A stretch of 64,000 nucleotides of DNA from Mycoplasmopsis synoviae ATCC 25204 (GCF_000969765.1 NZ_CP011096.1:62001-126000), one strand, 5' to 3'; positions 19,389 through 31,146 are shown, numbered from the stretch's first letter. Notes: a model not told the origin generated them from the sequence alone. Translations and numbers: made by a program.

Positions 19389-21044
19389 ATGAGTAACTAC
19401 ATTCTGTATAAAAGAAAAAACCCAAAAGGGATTTACATTGCATTAGGAATATCAAAAGGATACGGTAAAGGGATTGGTAATTTAGTTGGATTAGGTTATT
19501 GAGAAGAAATTAAAGAAAAATATTCTCTACAAAACATCGATGATTTAAAACAAATTGCTAGATTGGTTCCTGTTGGAGAAGATAAAATTGAAGTTAAAAC
19601 CAAATTTTTTCAATTGCTTAACCCGACATCTGTCGAAACAAATGTAAAAAACGTTGGTATTGAATTGATTTATAAAGTAATTAAAGAACTAGATTTATTT
19701 AAAGGATTACCGAAAACTAAACACAAATCTTTAGAAGAAGTATTGGAATTTATTGTTGCAACAAGAATAATTCAACCAAGAAGTTATATTTGTCAATACA
19801 AAAACAAAAATGACTTTTTACATAAGATAGATATAAAAAAATCTTCAATTTATAACTATTTCGATACTTTTTTAGAATATAAAAATGCAATTTTAGTCAA
19901 TATTTATAACAAAATGCAAGAATTGACAACTAGAAACGCAAAATTAATGCATTTTGATAATACAACTGTTTATTTTCAAAGTTTTTCAAGAGATGGTTTG
20001 AAACAAAGAGGTTTTTCTAAAGATGGAAAGCATGATGAAGATCAAATTGTTGTGGCTATGGCAGTTGATAATAATGGTATTCCTTTTCACTATAAAGTTT
20101 TAAAAGGAAATACTGCAGATTCTAAAACTCTTGTGAAATTTTTAATCGAAATGCAAAGAATTTACAAAACAAAAGACATAATAATTGTTGCTGATAAAGG
20201 TATTATTCAAAATGCAAATTTAAGATATTTAGAACAAAAAGGATATAAATATATACTTCAGAAACGTATTGATATTCTTGGAAAAGAAGATAAAGCATTT
20301 ATAGTAAATGAACAAGGCTTTGTTCAAGAAAATGAGTATTTTACTAAATCTAGATTCGTCGAATCTATTTGAGCTAAAAACAAAAATAAAAAAAGATATA
20401 GCGATACCTTTAGAAAACAATTTGTCTATTTTAGCCCTTCAAAACAAACTTTAGACAAAATAAAAAGACAAAATCTTATTAATAAATTGAAAAAAAAGTC
20501 TATTAACGGTGAATTGCCATTAAGTGCTTTGGTTGCTGAATATAAGAAAAAGTATATTGATGTAGATGCTAAAACAGTCGGAAGATTAAATATTGAAAAA
20601 ATTAAAAAAGTGGCTAATGAAGATGGCTTTTATATGATTGAAACGAACATAACAAACATAAATTCAAAAGAAGCCAATGAAATATATAATAGACAATGAA
20701 AAGTGGAAGAAAGTTTCAGAACCTTAAAATCAGCAATCGAAGTTAGACCGATGTACGTTTATAAAGACGAGCATATTCAATCTCATGTATTTTTATGCTT
20801 TTTGTCTCTAATTGTTTTGAAATATTGCATTTATAAATTAAAGAAATTTTATAAAGATAATGGAGAGATCCAAAAACTCACAATGAATATGTTTATAGAT
20901 GCATTGAAACTTATAACAATCACAACAAAGACTGTCAATGGTAAAGTTGTAAGTAAAATCAAGAATAATTTAGACCCAGGACATAAGGAATTAAACAAAA
21001 TATATAGTGATTTTCAATATGCGGTTGATGGTCTATCATTGTAA
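19389..21044 (+). CDS. IS1634-type DDE transposase
   Basis: 551 residues, joined across UGA codons at 19500, 20370 and 20697. The catalytic acids appear to be Asp190 (HFDNTTVYF), Asp269 (IIVADKGI) and Glu440 (in YNRQWKVEESFRTLK, the Y-R-E-K signature of IS4-related enzymes). The GFSKDGKHDEDQIVVAMAVD segment is typical of the IS1549/IS1634 branch. The protein is full length and no stop or frameshift breaks it. A TATAAT-like box lies just upstream (about 19378). Confidence 0.92.
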
Positions 21045-21055
21045 TTTAAAAGCGC

Positions 21056-21097
21056 AAAAAACGAATACGCCTTATTTATAGGTGTATTCGTTTTTTT
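21056..21097 (+). terminator. Transposase terminator
   Basis: Stem ACGAATACGCC/GGTGTATTCGT with one G-T pair, followed by seven T, just after the transposase stop and inside the right end of the element. Confidence 0.8.
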
Positions 21098-21122
21098 CTT
21101 CATTACAACTTGGAAACGCAGG

Positions 21123-21140
21123 AAAAAAGAAAATAAAAAA
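21123..21140. repeat. 18-bp target-site duplication, right
   Basis: Exact copy of 19238-19255, directly outside the right inverted repeat. Confidence 0.85.
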
Positions 21141-21177
21141 CAAGCTTATAAAGGCCTGTTTTGATCATATAATGAAA

Positions 21178-21253
21178 TGGTACGTCCTAGAGGATTCGAA
21201 CCTCTGACCCAATGGTTAAAAGCCATTTGCTCTACCTGCTGAGCTAAGGACGC
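21178..21253 (-). tRNA. trnK: tRNA-Lys (UUU anticodon)
   Basis: 76 nt with encoded CCA. Acceptor GCGTCCT pairs with AGGACGT; anticodon loop CTTTTAA gives UUU. It follows tRNA-Leu by 3 bases on the same strand. Confidence 0.97.
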
Positions 21254-21256
21254 AAA

Positions 21257-21343
21257 TGGTGCCCAAGACTGGACTTGAACCAGCACGGTCTTGCGACCGA
21301 GGGATTTTAAGTCCCTTGCGTCTACCTATTTCGCCACCTGGGC
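21257..21343 (-). tRNA. trnL: tRNA-Leu (UAA anticodon)
   Basis: 87 nt with encoded CCA and the long variable arm of class II tRNAs. Acceptor GCCCAGG pairs with CTTGGGC; anticodon loop CTTAAAA gives UAA. Confidence 0.96.
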
Positions 21344-21453
21344 TATCGCGTTTAGCTAAACTATTATAGCAAAAAAAATTATTTTAAAACTAAAAAAATA
21401 TATTTTTAATATAATTAAAAATACGATTCAAAATAAGGATAAAAATTAAATAA

Positions 21454-23069
<1,616 letters not shown>

Positions 23070-23070
<1 letters not shown>

Positions 23071-23747
23071 TGCATCGCTTTTTTTGTGACAAAAAACTTA
23101 ATTCAAATTACTTTGAACTTTCAGATGAACTTCTTAAACATTTAAAAGTTTTAAGAATTGGTAGCGAAGAATTTTTAGTTAATTATCAAAATGAATTTTA
23201 TAAATGTAAGCTAGAAAATAATTTAGCAAAAATTATTTCTAAGCAAGAAATCAATAATGAGCTTGATTATAAAATTTACCTTGCAATTGGATTAATTAAA
23301 TTTGAAAGATTTGAGTGATTAATTGAAAAAGCAACAGAACTTGGTGTTTTTGAAATCGTTCCATTTTATTCTCAATTCACGCAAAAACATAAACTATTAA
23401 ATCAATTTCAAAATAAAAAAAATAGATTTGAAAAAATAATTAAATTTGCTGCTGAACAATCTTTTAGAAACATAATCCCAAATTTAAAAGATCCAATATC
23501 ATTTGAGGATTTATTAAATTTTTATGTTAATCAAAAACTAGTGGCTCATGAAATAAGCGACAATCAAAATTTTGATTTAAATTTACTTACAAAAAATGAT
23601 TTGTTATTAACTATAGGATCTGAAGGCGGGTTTTCTAGTGATGAAATTGCAAAATTTAAAGAAGCTAATTTTAAAGTAATTCATTTAGGAAAAACAATTT
23701 TAAGGTCTGAAACTGCCGCGATATCTTTAATTAGCAAAGTGAAATAA
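23070..23747 (+). CDS. rsmE: 16S rRNA (uracil-1498 N3) methyltransferase
   Basis: 225 residues. MHRFFCDKKLNSNYFELSDE is the N-terminal PUA-like part; the SPOUT methyltransferase domain ends with the knotted S-adenosylmethionine site LLTIGSEGGFSSDEI and VIHLGKTILRSETAAI. KFERFEWLIEKATELGV is also a family motif. It modifies U1498 of 16S rRNA near the P site. The start overlaps the ABC-F stop (TAATG), so both are one operon. Confidence 0.95.
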
Positions 23748-23776
23748 AAAATGCAATTTGAAACTGCATTTTTATA
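23748..23776 (+). terminator. rsmE terminator
   Basis: AATGCA/TGCATT stem followed by TTTTT, directly after the rsmE stop. Confidence 0.7.
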
Positions 23777-23798
23777 CATTGTAATTTTCAAGTCATCG

Positions 23799-23830
23799 CT
23801 CTCAAAAAAATTTTTGGGAGTTTTTTTATT
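23799..23830 (+). terminator. Second hairpin with T run after rsmE
   Basis: Stem CTCTCAAAAA/TTTTTGGGAG with one T-G pair, followed by TTTTTTT. A backup terminator. The rest of the gap 23831..24029 holds the rbfA-side hairpins and A+T-rich spacer only. Confidence 0.65.
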
Positions 23831-23940
23831 AAAAATTACTACTAAAAGAAAGAGAATGCCCTTTTGGGTGCATTTAAAATTAACCATGAAAATTATAAAC
23901 AATTTTTTATGGTTTTTAAAAATAAAATTTTAAAAAAAAT

Positions 23941-23963
23941 AAAAAGCCGATTTTAAAATCGGC
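23941..23963 (-). terminator. rbfA terminator
   Basis: 18-bp perfect palindrome GCCGATTTT/AAAATCGGC at 23946-23963, followed on the minus strand by TTTTTATTTTT. Two weaker hairpins (23976..24002 and 24011..24028) lie between it and rbfA. Confidence 0.75.
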
Positions 23964-24029
23964 AATTTCATTAAATTGTAAGTAGTAAGGTTTACCTTAC
24001 AATATGGAAATGCAATGTTGCATTTTTTA

Positions 24030-24365
24030 TTAATCGTTTTTAATTTCTTGGAGTATTTTTTCTATTTTTTCTGTTTGCACGGTATGAGCATCAAGCACAA
24101 AAGTAACTGTTGGAACTTTTCTTCAAGTTAATGTTTTAGATAATATTCTTTTAACAGCTGGCGCTGAATTATTTAAAGCAATTAAAGTTTTTTGTACGTT
24201 AGATTCAACGACAACAAAAACTTTAACATGACTTAAATCATTAGAAAGCTTAACATCCATAACTACAACGTCACTAATATTTACATTATGTAAATCAAAA
24301 GCAACAATGTTAGCTATTAGATTTAAAATTTCTGATTCTTTTCTTTTTAAATTAATTTCGTTCAT
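24030..24365 (-). CDS. rbfA: Ribosome-binding factor A
   Basis: 111 residues, joined across a UGA at 24121. RbfA is a KH-fold factor needed for 16S rRNA 5' end maturation and cold adaptation. Starts [40 protein letters not shown] and the C-terminal LTWRKVPTVTFVLD are characteristic. Its ATG overlaps the deoB stop by one base. Confidence 0.93.
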
Positions 24366-25552
24366 TATACTAATTGGTCAAAAATATCTTCACCAGTTTC
24401 AATTACCATATCAACACCAAAGTTTTTTGCAACAATATTTCCTAGTGTTCCAAGACCTTCTAAATCTTTTAAAACTTTAGGTGATTTAAATGACTTAGAA
24501 TAAATTGTAGCAGGAAGAAATTCTCTGGTGTGATTAAATCCCGGATATAAAGGATCGTTACCATGATCGCTGGTTATTATCAGTAAATCATCATCGTTTA
24601 ATACTGTTAATAATTTACCTAATTTAACGTCAAATTTTGCAATATTATCTGCATAACCATGAACATCTCTACGGTGTCCAAAATGCGAATCAAATTGAAC
24701 AAGATTTAAAAATACAAATTCATTTTTTGTTTTTTTACTTGCTAGATCAATTACAATATCCATTCCAGTTTCATCGCATCCACTTTTAATGCTTTCTGTA
24801 ATTCCTTGACCTACAAAAATATCGTTAATTTTACCAACTGCTATAGTTTTAACTTTTTTAGCTTTTAGTTTATTTAAAATATTAGCTTTTGGTTTGATTG
24901 CATAATCATGACGATTAAATGTTCTTGTATATGCACCATCATCGCCAGTATAAGGTCTTGCGATAATTCTTCCAACGTTTCACTCAGGACGTGATGAACA
25001 AATATCTCTAGCTGCTTGAGCATAACGATATAAATTATCTAGACCAGTTCAAGTTTCATGTCCACAGATTTGAAGCACTGAATCCATTGAGGTATAAACA
25101 ATAATTGAATTATTTAATTTTTCTTCTTGAGCGAATTCATTTATTATTTCAGTTCCTGAAGCAGATTTATTTCCTACAATTTTTTTACCATCAAAGGCTT
25201 TTGATAATTCATCAATTAATTCTTGAGGAAAACCATTTTCAGTAAATGTTGGAAACGGCGATAAGGTTTTAATTCCCATCATTTCTCAGTGTCCTGTTAG
25301 GGTATCTTTTCCATTTGATACTTCTTGAATTCTAGCAACATAAGCTTGAGGTTTTTTAACAGGGTGGTGATTATGAATTTGTGAAATATTTGAAATTCCT
25401 AATCTTTTTCAATTATCAATATGAAACATTTCTGAAACAGAAGCTGATCTAATAGTATTAGCTCCTGCATCTTTAAATGCTTTTTGATCACGATCTGGAC
25501 CAATTCCTAATCCGTCTGTTACGATCATAAAAATACGATTAAACTTTTTGAT
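24365..25552 (-). CDS. deoB: Phosphopentomutase
   Basis: 395 residues. Interconverts (deoxy)ribose 1- and 5-phosphate, linking nucleoside salvage to the pentose phosphate pathway. Alkaline-phosphatase-fold motifs are visible: [13 protein letters not shown] near the start, [13 protein letters not shown] with the nucleophile Thr, [14 protein letters not shown], and [15 protein letters not shown]. The family-conserved strand [10 protein letters not shown] demands a start upstream of the ATG at 25528. The only good candidate is ATC at 25552, 5 bases after an AGGAG site. Divergent from the kinase gene at 25635. Confidence 0.93.
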
Positions 25553-25621
25553 AAAAACTCCTAAAAATTATTTTATTTATTTAGTAAGTATTATTATATT
25601 TTATTATCAAAACTTAAATAA

Positions 25622-25627
25622 TATAAT
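25622..25627 (+). promoter_or_regulatory. -10 box giving a leaderless kinase mRNA
   Basis: TATAAT lies only 7 bases before the ATG at 25635, and no ribosome binding site separates them, so the transcript probably starts at or next to the start codon. Confidence 0.5.
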
Positions 25628-25634
25628 TACATTA

Positions 25635-27080
25635 ATGTCAAAACTTTTTATTAAAAATCAACTTTTAAATAAACATAAAAGTAATTTAAGTGAATCTAGC
25701 ATTATTCACTTAAATAAAATATGCGAAAAATTCAATATCACTAACGCCAAATTATATTATGAAGGTTTTCATAACATAACTTATAAAGTTTTAATTAATG
25801 ATAGTTGATACCAATTAAAAATACCTATCGATTTTACTGTGGTAAATAGAAAAATTGAAGAAAAAATTTATAAACATTCTAAAGAAAGCATTTATTACAA
25901 AAATGGATTTTTAATAAAAAAATGATTTGATGGAAAAGATTTAAATAAAGTTAATTTAACTAACAAAATTCAAATTAAAGTTTTAGAAAAATTAAAAGAA
26001 TTTTCAAAATTAAAAATTAAAACAGAAAACTTTGATTGAAATTTGTATAAAACAAATAATAAAAAATATTTGTCTTTAGTTGATAAATATAAAAATGAAA
26101 AATTAGTTTTACAACACGGTGATTTATCATTTAAAGACATTTTGGTAAATAAAAATTTTGAAGTAAATTTTATTGATTATGAATGAGTTAGAAATAATTA
26201 TTTAAGTTTTGATTTGTTTTATTTACACAAAAATGGATTCAGTAAAGAAAACATCTTAAAAGTGTTTAACATTACTGAAAAATACTTAAAAGATATTTTT
26301 TATATAAGCAGTCATTTCGATTATCTTAGCTATAAACATGAATATTCAAAAAAATATTTAACTTATATAAAAAATAAAAATAAAGTTATTCAAGATAATT
26401 TTTTACCTAATTTATATGCACTTAATGATAAAAAAGTTAAATTAAAAAGCCAATCATTTAAAGGTTTAAATTTAAAATCAAATTATCAAAAGCTTAATAA
26501 ATTTGATTTATTTGTTAATGTAAGTTATGAAGATAATAAAATGATTATTTTTGAGAATTTAAATGAAATAAATCATTTGCAATTTAATGCTTCAAGCTTT
26601 ATTAAAAATTTTCAAAGTTTAAAAATAAAACCTAAAAAATATTTTTTAAAGTTAATTGTTGAAAAATTATTTTTAAAACACAAAGAAAAATTATTAAATT
26701 ATTTAGATTTAAAATTAATGCTCAAAATAATTAAAGATTTTAAAAGTGTTGATGCCGATACTTTATCGCATAATAAATTATTTTATTTTTCATTAATTGA
26801 AACTAATAATAAAAAAGCAAAGCTTCAGTTCAATGAATTATTATCGAAAAACAATAAATATTTTGACATAGCAACTTATATTAGTAGTTTAAATTTATCT
26901 AAAAATAAAGAAATAAATCTTTTAAAAGAATTTGATAAAAATTTAAATCTTGACGAATATTACAAAATAAAAGTTTTAGCCAATTTTTATTTGTTATTAA
27001 TTTATATTGATGAAAATATTTTAAATTTTGATTTAAATATTTTTGTAAAAAACATAACTAAGTATAAAAAAAGTAAGTAA
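25635..27080 (+). CDS. LicA/choline-kinase-like protein with two kinase-type halves
   Basis: 481 residues. The N-terminal half looks like an aminoglycoside/choline kinase-fold enzyme: catalytic loop HGDLSFKDILVN (His161, Asp163), then metal-binding FIDYEWVRNN and SFDLFYL. The C-terminal half repeats the same spacing, SHNKLFYFSLI (His379-Asn380-Lys381), FNELLSKNNKYFDIATYIS, but the catalytic Asp is Lys381 and the metal Asp is lost, so it looks like a decayed second kinase domain. Phosphorylation of a small alcohol such as choline or ethanolamine for lipid or glycoconjugate use is plausible but unproven. Nine UGA or more Trp codons lie in the frame. Confidence 0.75.
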
Positions 27081-27104
27081 AAAAGCTGAAAAATCAGCTT
27101 TTTA
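27081..27104 (+). terminator. Terminator of the kinase gene
   Basis: AAAAGCTGA/TCAGCTTTTT hairpin directly after the stop codon. The rest of the gap to 27352 is A+T-rich spacer with small hairpins at 27133..27153 (GCTACC/GGTAGC) and 27329..27346; no gene is seen. Confidence 0.85.
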
Positions 27105-27328
27105 CCATTTTTAATTATTTTATTGTAGAGAACGCTACCGGCGCAGTTGGTAGCAGTTAAAATTATTAATGAATTGAATTTTAGGAATAAAAAATAACAA
27201 ATTAACAATTGAAACACAAATTCGAGTTAAAGGAGTTTGAAAAAAATAACAACAAAATAATTTAATAAATTAAAAAAAGAATAGAGATATCCACTTTGTT
27301 TGTGGTAATTAATTATTACAAAACATTA

Positions 27329-27346
27329 TAGGCATATAAATGCCTA
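27329..27346 (-). terminator. Possible terminator of the p37-p29-p69 operon
   Basis: Perfect 7-bp stem TAGGCAT/ATGCCTA with a 4-base loop, 6 bases after the permease stop on the minus strand. The following T run is interrupted, so it is weak. Confidence 0.5.
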
Positions 27347-27352
27347 CGCTAA

Positions 27353-29059
27353 TTATATTACTAATTTTAAAATTCTTGCGGCATTATTTATAAAAAATAT
27401 ATTTAAAACAATAACTCACATGTAAGCAAAAGCTTTATTAGGATTAAATGATTTTTCCTGTAAGTGAAAATACATATTTGAGCCTAAAGCAAGGCCATCG
27501 TTAGCTAAAAAACTATATGTTATAGAAGACCTGAAAAATATTTCAAAATAAAACATAGCAAGCAAGAAAAACTCTACTTTTATGCTAGGTAATATATAAG
27601 AAAAAAATATTTTAAATTTAGAATAACCTTGATATTTTAAGTTTTGAATAACTTCATTGTCTAAATTATCGATTACTTCAGATAATTGCTTGTTTAAACT
27701 AGAAGAAGCAGTAATTCCTATTACAAACACTAAGAGCGTTGCTGGTGAAAATACAATATTAGAAAATACATAAAACAATACTAAACTAGGAAATATCCTT
27801 AAAAATATATTTAGAAATTTAACAAATAATGATGATCAAACATTGTTATTATTTTTTGAAATAAAAGGTAAAAATCAAAAAGTAACAAATAAACAAATAA
27901 CTAAAGTTGCAAGCGCAAAGCCATAAATTTGAAAAATTTGTAAAAACGGATTTAAAGATATTGAATTTGAACTAATATCAAATACGCTTCAATCAGGTTT
28001 AAAGAAATTGCTTAAATAAGAACTAAAAAAACCATTTAATAAATAATCTTTGTTTATTGTTATCAATTGGTAAATGCTAAAAATAGCAATAGCTGAGAAA
28101 AATAAAAGTTTAATTACACTTTTATAATTAAAAGTTTTTGCTAATTTTTGATAGTCATTAGTTTTTAAAGTTTTTGAATTTCATTCAAGAATGTATTTAT
28201 TAAAAAAGTAATTAAATAATTCAATAAAAACAATAAATAAAAATAAAAAAATCAGTGGTATTGCAAGTTGATCAATATTATTTGAAGATATTGCGGCGTA
28301 ATTAATTAAAACCCCAATACCAGGAGCACCTAATGCGCTAAGTATTGAAACTCACCTTATATTGCTTTCAAATGAATATAAAAATAAAACTATAAATTTA
28401 TTTCAAAGTCTTGATAATATTTCTTTTCTAAAAGAATAAAAACTAGAATTACCTTGATATTTAGAAACATAAAAAGCAGTTAAATCTAAGCTTTCAATTG
28501 TTTCTAAAAAATATTTATGAAGTCAAAGTCACGAAAATCATAAATAAATTAAAATCAACGCAAATTCTCTAAAAAAAGTTTGATTAAATAAAGTTATAAA
28601 TAAAAGCTCAGGAATAGATCTAATTAATAAAATTAAGTTTTTAATTATTAAAGCTAGTCAAAAATTATTTAATTTTGAACTAGATAAAAACGCGGTAAAT
28701 ATCGCAATTACAAAACCAATAAAAGTTCCTACAATTGCGTATTTTATTGAAACTCATAAATATGAAAGTGAATCAAGGGCTAAATTTGTTTTTCCTAAAT
28801 AAGTGCTTTCATTTTTAATTTGAAAAAATTTGAAAACATTTTTATAAAAATTTTGAAAACCAAAATATGAATTTAATTTATAGTCAAATTTAGAGAAAGT
28901 AAAAATAATTACTGCTAGAAAAAATAAAATTAAAATATGAAACCAAATTGGTTTTAATTTATTTTGTGTTTGTGAGTTTTTTGATTCGACTTTGTAAAAA
29001 AACAAATTAGATAAAAATACTAAACTATTTGCCTTTTTACTTTTTCATTTAAGTTTCAT
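27353..29059 (-). CDS. Thiamine/TPP-type ABC transporter permease (p69-like), two fused permease halves
   Basis: 568 residues (about 66-69 kDa), with roughly a dozen hydrophobic segments. Two PhnE-like permease domains are joined end to end: one around VSIKYAIVGTFIGFVIAIF and the EAA-like loop SKYQGNSSFYSF, the second around FALATLVICLFVTFWFLP and LKYQGYSKFKIFFSYILPSI. It resembles the p69 of the M. hyorhinis p37-p29-p69 operon. Substrate is judged from the TPP riboswitch upstream, not from this protein. Its start overlaps the ATPase gene by 40 bases. Confidence 0.85.
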
Positions 29060-29790
29060 TTATTTTTTAAGTTAATGCTTTCATTTAAGAAAATTTGTTT
29101 ATCTTTAATCATTATTATTTGATCGAAATAACTAGTAGCTAAATTTAAATCGTGAATATTAATTATTATTGTTATGTTTAATTTCTTATTTATTTCTTTT
29201 AGAATTTCCATAACGCTATTTGCGCTTTTGTAATCTAAATTAGAAGTAGGCTCGTCTCCTAAAATTAAATCAACGTCTTTAATTAATAATTTTGCAATTT
29301 CTACTTTTTGTTTTTGTCCACCTGATAAATCAGAAACTCTAGAAAATGCTTTATTCAAAATTCCGAGCTTATCTAATGTTTCAAATATTTTTACTCTTTT
29401 ATCAAAAGTCAAAAAAGAAATTAATTTGAAAAATCAATTTTGATAATCATTTATTGATCTTTTAATATTTGAATAAACTGAATCACTTTCAATTAAATTA
29501 GGTTTTTGTGTTAAAAAACCAATTTTTTTAACTTTGGTTTTTCATTGGTTTTTTGAAAGATTGTAAATATTTTCATTATTTAAAAAAACATTTCCATTAA
29601 TTGGTTTAATTGCTCTAACAATAATTTTAAATAATGTAGTTTTTCCAACACCAGAAGGCCCAATAAAGGCAATCATTTTGCCTTTTTGCAAATCTAGTGA
29701 AATATTTTCTAAAACATTTTCTTTAGATTTTGGATATTTAATTGTTACATTATCAAAACTAATAATGTTTTTTTGATTTTTATTTTTCAT
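29020..29790 (-). CDS. Thiamine/TPP-type ABC transporter ATPase (p29-like)
   Basis: 256 residues (29 kDa). Cytoplasmic ATPase of the importer, of the PhnC/GlnQ type: Walker A GPSGVGKTT near residue 40, Q-loop FLTQKPNLIE, signature LSGGQKQKV, Walker B LILGDEPTSNLD, and His switch INIHDLN. The UGA at 29056 is Trp, so the gene ends at the TAG at 29020 and overlaps the permease. The ATG at 29790 is chosen over a TTG three codons earlier. It overlaps the end of the binding-protein gene by 11 bases. Confidence 0.9.
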
Positions 29791-30994
29791 TATTACCAAC
29801 TAAAGAAAACTGATTATATCCTGTGTAATTCCCGTAAGTATTATCTTCAAAAGAAAGCGATGCTAAAGCTTTTGCAAATAATTCTTTTTGAATTTCTGAA
29901 AGCCCTCTTCTAGCAAAAACTTGATCGTAAATTATAGGATTAGTAAATGTTAAATATCTAACACTAGAATTATTATCAGAAGGCTTAAAGTTATATATTA
30001 AATTGCCACTTCCATAATATGGTGGAGTTCAGTTAAAAACTCCTTCATAGTCAAATGCAATGTTAAAAACTTTTCCTTGATTAGATAAAACTCCAAGTGA
30101 ATTTGAAGCCCTTCCAATTAGAACATTTTTATTATTAGGGTTTTGTAATTCAGTTTTAATTTCTGAAACGTTTTTATTAAATTGCTTAGCTAAAATTTCA
30201 ACTTGCGCATTATATCTTGAAAGGCTTTCAAAGTTTCTAATAACAATTCCAAATGATAAAAATTTTTCTCAATTTTTATCATTTCAAGCTTTTATAATTT
30301 CATCTCTTATTTCTTTAGTTCCTGATATTAAAATACTTCCTCTAAAAACGCTACTGAAATTATTTGAATCATGAAAGTCTTTATAAAAAACGTTATATTT
30401 TGAACCATCTCATTTTAATAATATTTTTTTATTTTCATCATTTCAAGAACTATATGGTCCATATAATTCATTTTCGAATTGAATTTTATTAGCTTCATTA
30501 GCCGCAGTTATTAAAGGATCATTTTCACTTCCATCAAAGTATGTTTTTGAATCATCAAGTGATCATAGAAACTTTAATGTTTTGGTTTGTAGTAGTGGAT
30601 GTGAAATTAAATCGCTGTTTTTATTTTTTAAAATAGTAGTTGCATTTAATATTCCAAAATCATAATTTTCTAAATTATTATTTAAGTTTTGAAATATTAA
30701 ATTTTTATCATCTAAAAACTTTAAATCAAAAACTACATCAGGATAGTTTTTAGTTTCAGGATTTGAGTTTTTTAATTCGTTAAATTTATCTTGAACTTTT
30801 TTAATTCAAGCGCTTTTTAAATTTTCAGAAAATAAATTACCAAAATTAGGTCCATATAAAGTTAGCGTTGCATCTCATTGTAATTTTTGTTCACTTTGAG
30901 AAGCAAAGCCACAAGAACTAGCTACAAAAGAAGAAAATAAAATTATCAGCAAAAGCAGCTTTAGTTTTTTGAAATTAAAAATAAAAACCTCCAT
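29780..30994 (-). CDS. Thiamine/TPP-binding lipoprotein (p37/Cypl-like)
   Basis: 404 residues. Signal peptide with hydrophobic core LLLLIILFSSFVA and lipobox ASSC, so the mature protein is lipid-anchored through Cys29 outside the cell. The rest is a PhnD-like periplasmic-binding fold (TLTLYGPNFGNLF, GRASNSLGVLSNQGKVFNIA). Length matches the M. hyorhinis p37/Cypl protein (403 residues), which binds thiamine pyrophosphate. First gene of the operon. The start is uncertain: the ATG at 30994 lies in a hairpin loop without a ribosome binding site; an ATT at 30982, 5 bases after GGAGG, is the better-placed alternative. Confidence 0.88.
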
Positions 30995-31086
30995 AAACAG
31001 GAGGAAAAAACACAAACAATGTGACGCAGGTATTATCCTGATCCACTAAGGTATAATCTCAGCCTTTTACAGCACCCCCTGTTGAT
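30988..31086 (-). promoter_or_regulatory. TPP riboswitch with sequestering/terminator hairpin
   Basis: On the minus strand the RNA contains GGGGTGC, then GGCTGAGAT, then a stem and GGATCAGGATAATACCTGCG, the conserved blocks of the THI element that binds thiamine pyrophosphate. After the aptamer comes the hairpin CCTCC-loop-GGAGG (30988..31004) followed by TTTTTATTTTT. This hairpin both looks like an intrinsic terminator and buries the GGAGG ribosome binding site of the lipoprotein gene, so TPP should switch the operon off. Confidence 0.93.
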
Positions 31087-31146
31087 AAATCAAATTATAA
31101 CAAAATTAAAATAAATTATAACAAAATTAAAATGTAAAAAAAGTTT

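Larger units (their letters stand above)
19256..21122 (+). mobile_element. Complete IS1634-type insertion sequence, 1867 bp
   Basis: Ends are 16-bp imperfect inverted repeats: CCTGAGTTTCCAAGTT at 19256-19271 and, reversed, CCTGCGTTTCCAAGTT at 21107-21122 (one mismatch). An 18-bp direct repeat flanks both ends. One transposase gene fills the element. Each end also carries a terminator hairpin. Long and variable target duplications are known for the IS1634 group, which fits. The transposase frame is open throughout when UGA is Trp, so the element may be active. Confidence 0.9.

Noticed and set aside
19389..21044. Broken transposase in three pieces
   Set aside because: All breaks are UGA codons; the frame is intact under the mycoplasma code.
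27105..27352. Remnant gene or small RNA in the gap after the kinase gene
   Set aside because: Only short weak hairpins and A+T-rich sequence, no frame longer than a few dozen codons with a start signal, so not called.
27353..30994. Phosphonate import operon (phnCDE)
   Set aside because: No other phosphonate genes are present, and the TPP riboswitch plus p37-p29-p69 sizes favour thiamine or TPP.
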